From contig CAVYTF010000009.1 of NCBI GenBank assembly GCA_963771435.1, forward strand, positions 310,001 to 374,000: 64,000 nucleotides of DNA, in the 5' to 3' direction. Below the pieces are notes generated by a model, which saw only the letters and a program-made list of their open reading frames with translations, had not been told where the DNA came from and did no database searches. The stretch is from CAVYTF01 sp963771435. Lineage in GTDB: Bacteria > Bacteroidota > Bacteroidia > Chitinophagales > Chitinophagaceae. How positions within the stretch are numbered: position 1 is the first letter of the stretch; the number at the start of each line of letters is the position of its first letter. Below, one piece after another: positions 62,368 to 64,000 of the stretch. The position numbers and the translations under genes were made by a program.

Positions 62368-64000
62368 TTGATAAGTTTTAAAGTCTTATTCTTTTCATGT
62401 TGTGTCTTTACTGCATGCATTCAAACATTTGCACAAACACCAATATCAGGAACCGTAATTGATGCAGCTTCTAAAGAAACTTTGCCTTTTGTAAACATTG
62501 GCATAAAACACAGAAATGTGGGCGCCATCTCCATGAATGACGGAAGTTTTTCTATCGTGGTGCCACAGGGCTCTATAAACGACTCATTTACCTTTTCAAT
62601 GGTTGGCTATAGCGATACTTCTATAGCGATAAAAACTATTCAAACAACAGGGAAAAAAGTTTTTGCACTTCAGGTAAAAACTACACAGTTGCAAAAAGTA
62701 ACCGTATTCTCTAAACTGGTTGAAAAGAAATACGGAATAAAAAACCACAAGGCTTTGATTCATTTTACTGATGGAAGCACAAACCAAAACGACATATTTG
62801 AAATAGCCCAATTAATAAAGCTTGACACGGTACTATCAAAAATAACCTCGGTAAATTTATACCTGTCTAACTCAAGAAATGACAGCGGCACTTTCAGGAT
62901 AAACTTTTATGGTTATGATGGCAACAGGCCCACGGATAAACTCATTGAAAAAAATATAACCAAAACACTGGCCATTAAAGAAGGGTGGCTAACTTTTGAT
63001 CTGCGTAAGGACATGGTTTATTTGAAAGGGAATTTTGTGGTAAGCATAGAGTTTATACCGGCAAAAGAAAAAACTATTCCCATTTATTATGATGTGAAAC
63101 TGGGAGGCCCCGCCAGGAGTTTTGTAAGAACAAGCAGCCAGGGAGATTGGCATGTTCCCCCGCATCATTATCGAATGTATATCACAGCGCTTGTCCCGGC
63201 AACAAAAAATAATTTAAAAGAGGATGATGCTGAGGAACAGGAAACGGTTGCTACTGCGCAACTGTATTCACAGTATGTGAAGGACACATTTTCCCTCTTT
63301 ATCCACTTACCAAAAAATTACAACAGCAAGGGCAAACAAATATACCCGGTAATTTACCTGCTTGACGCAAATGCCTATTTTGATTTAGTGGTAAATGCAT
63401 ACAAAGAAAATAGATCATTGGCCGATGCCATTATAGTCGGTACAGGCTATAAAGATTTTATTCAACTGGATTCTTTGCGCCAACGTGATTATACTTACCC
63501 TGCAGCTTTACCCGGGGATAGTTTTCCCTTATCCGGTGGTGGCGACAAGTTTTTATCTTTTATTCAAAAAGAACTAATACCTTTTATTGATAAAAAATAT
63601 CACACAGATACTTCCAACAGGACTATTATGGGGCATTCGCTGGGAGCATATTTTACACTGTTTGCACTCGAAGAAAACACAAAAACGAATAGCCGTGTTT
63701 TTAGAAATTACGTTGCTGCAAGCCCTTCTTTATATTATCATGATCAATACCTTTTAGAAGAGTTTAAAAAGGAACGGGAGATGAGCAGAGATTCGGTGGA
63801 TCTTTATTTAACCTTTGGCGAACGTGAGATAAATAAGTTGAATAAAGAGGGAGCTCAAAATTCTCTCTCTTTTGATTCATTGTTAAAGGTATTTAATGAG
63901 AAACTCCCCAATATTAAAATTGATACTCAAATTTTCCCGAACGCATCACACATGGACACGCCCTTTCCCACTTTTACTAATGGCTTATATATGTTCTTGA
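62368..64000 (+). CDS. Esterase D-like alpha/beta hydrolase with N-terminal regulatory-like domain (runs off right edge)
   Basis: About 544 codons are visible from a TTG at 62368; a GTG at 62317 in the same frame (a TGA precedes it) is the only other start, and no ATG is available. From 62368 the sequence (ISFKVLFFSCCVFTACIQTF then AQ) is a good signal peptide. A carboxypeptidase-regulatory-like domain follows (ISGTVIDAASKETLPFVNIG). About residues 300-540 are an esterase D domain: FIHLPKNYNSKGKQIYPVIY, nucleophile Ser in MGHSLGAYFTLFA, and catalytic His in NASHMDTPFP. The C-terminus is outside the window. Family members hydrolyse ester bonds, including of siderophores. Confidence 0.8.
   Translation, partial: MISFKVLFFSCCVFTACIQTFAQTPISGTVIDAASKETLPFVNIGIKHRNVGAISMNDGSFSIVVPQGSINDSFTFSMVGYSDTSIAIKTIQTTGKKVFALQVKTTQLQKVTVFSKLVEKKYGIKNHKALIHFTDGSTNQNDIFEIAQLIKLDTVLSKITSVNLYLSNSRNDSGTFRINFYGYDGNRPTDKLIEKNITKTLAIKEGWLTFDLRKDMVYLKGNFVVSIEFIPAKEKTIPIYYDVKLGGPARSFVRTSSQGDWHVPPHHYRMYITALVPATKNNLKEDDAEEQETVATAQLYSQYVKDTFSLFIHLPKNYNSKGKQIYPVIYLLDANAYFDLVVNAYKENRSLADAIIVGTGYKDFIQLDSLRQRDYTYPAALPGDSFPLSGGGDKFLSFIQKELIPFIDKKYHTDTSNRTIMGHSLGAYFTLFALEENTKTNSRVFRNYVAASPSLYYHDQYLLEEFKKEREMSRDSVDLYLTFGEREINKLNKEGAQNSLSFDSLLKVFNEKLPNIKIDTQIFPNASHMDTPFPTFTNGLYMFL

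Overview
The window reads as chromosomal DNA of a Bacteroidota bacterium, most likely of the Chitinophagaceae or a close relative (inference). The signs are C-terminal type IX secretion sorting domains, a TonB-dependent receptor with a carboxypeptidase-regulatory-like plug, Reg_prop sensor repeats, the DUF1501/DUF1800 pair, TAnnTTTG-type promoter elements, weak Shine-Dalgarno sequences and AT-rich spacers. No rRNA, tRNA, CRISPR array, IS transposase or prophage was recognised. All family names come from reading motifs in translated sequence; no database was searched.

Layout. 1-2185: N-terminal part of a beta-propeller sensor running off the left edge. 2.5-9.5 kb: a secreted YadA-head-like repeat protein with an S74 chaperone domain and a type IX tail, a SRPBCC protein and a large TraB/GumN protein. 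9.6-10.8 kb: a WYL regulator and an NTF2-like protein separated by a candidate operator. 10.9-15.8 kb: fabI, then a tight three-gene operon (fused 2-oxoacid dehydrogenase E1, an unusual lipoyl E2, a membrane-anchored phosphopantetheinyl transferase). 15.9-19.5 kb: surface-glycan type genes (TylF-like methyltransferase, WcaF-like acetyltransferase, beta-helix protein, VanZ). 20-25 kb: TonB receptor, rpe, a TPR lipoprotein and small proteins. 25.6-28.7 kb: an AT-rich accessory island holding a double-HTH/nuclease-like protein, an attC-like folded repeat, a GNAT/small-protein pair and a decayed antitoxin-like gene. 28.8-33.2 kb: aromatic catabolism genes (hmgA, paaZ) with small neighbours. 33.3-40.5 kb: DUF6569, YkuK-like, a lipoprotein, fumC, DUF1501 and DUF1800. 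40.6-42.7 kb: a decayed stretch rich in short repeats, with a frameshifted gene. 42.7-51.9 kb: pbpC and an alpha-2-macroglobulin with two genes between them. 52-59.6 kb: two tandem paralogous PPC/FN3/type IX surface proteins. 60.3-64 kb: a PI-PLC X-domain protein, a serine-hydrolase fragment and an esterase running off the right edge.

The most unusual signal is not a gene. Four intergenic tandem arrays have periods of exactly 10, 11, 21 and 21 bp, each a whole number of DNA helical turns, with different unit sequences. Two further repeat families were found: a 184-bp element present twice in opposite orientation with identical internal spacing, and a palindromic 50-bp unit present twice in tandem. 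Three coding regions look frameshifted or truncated (33.3 kb, 41.7 kb, 61.8 kb).
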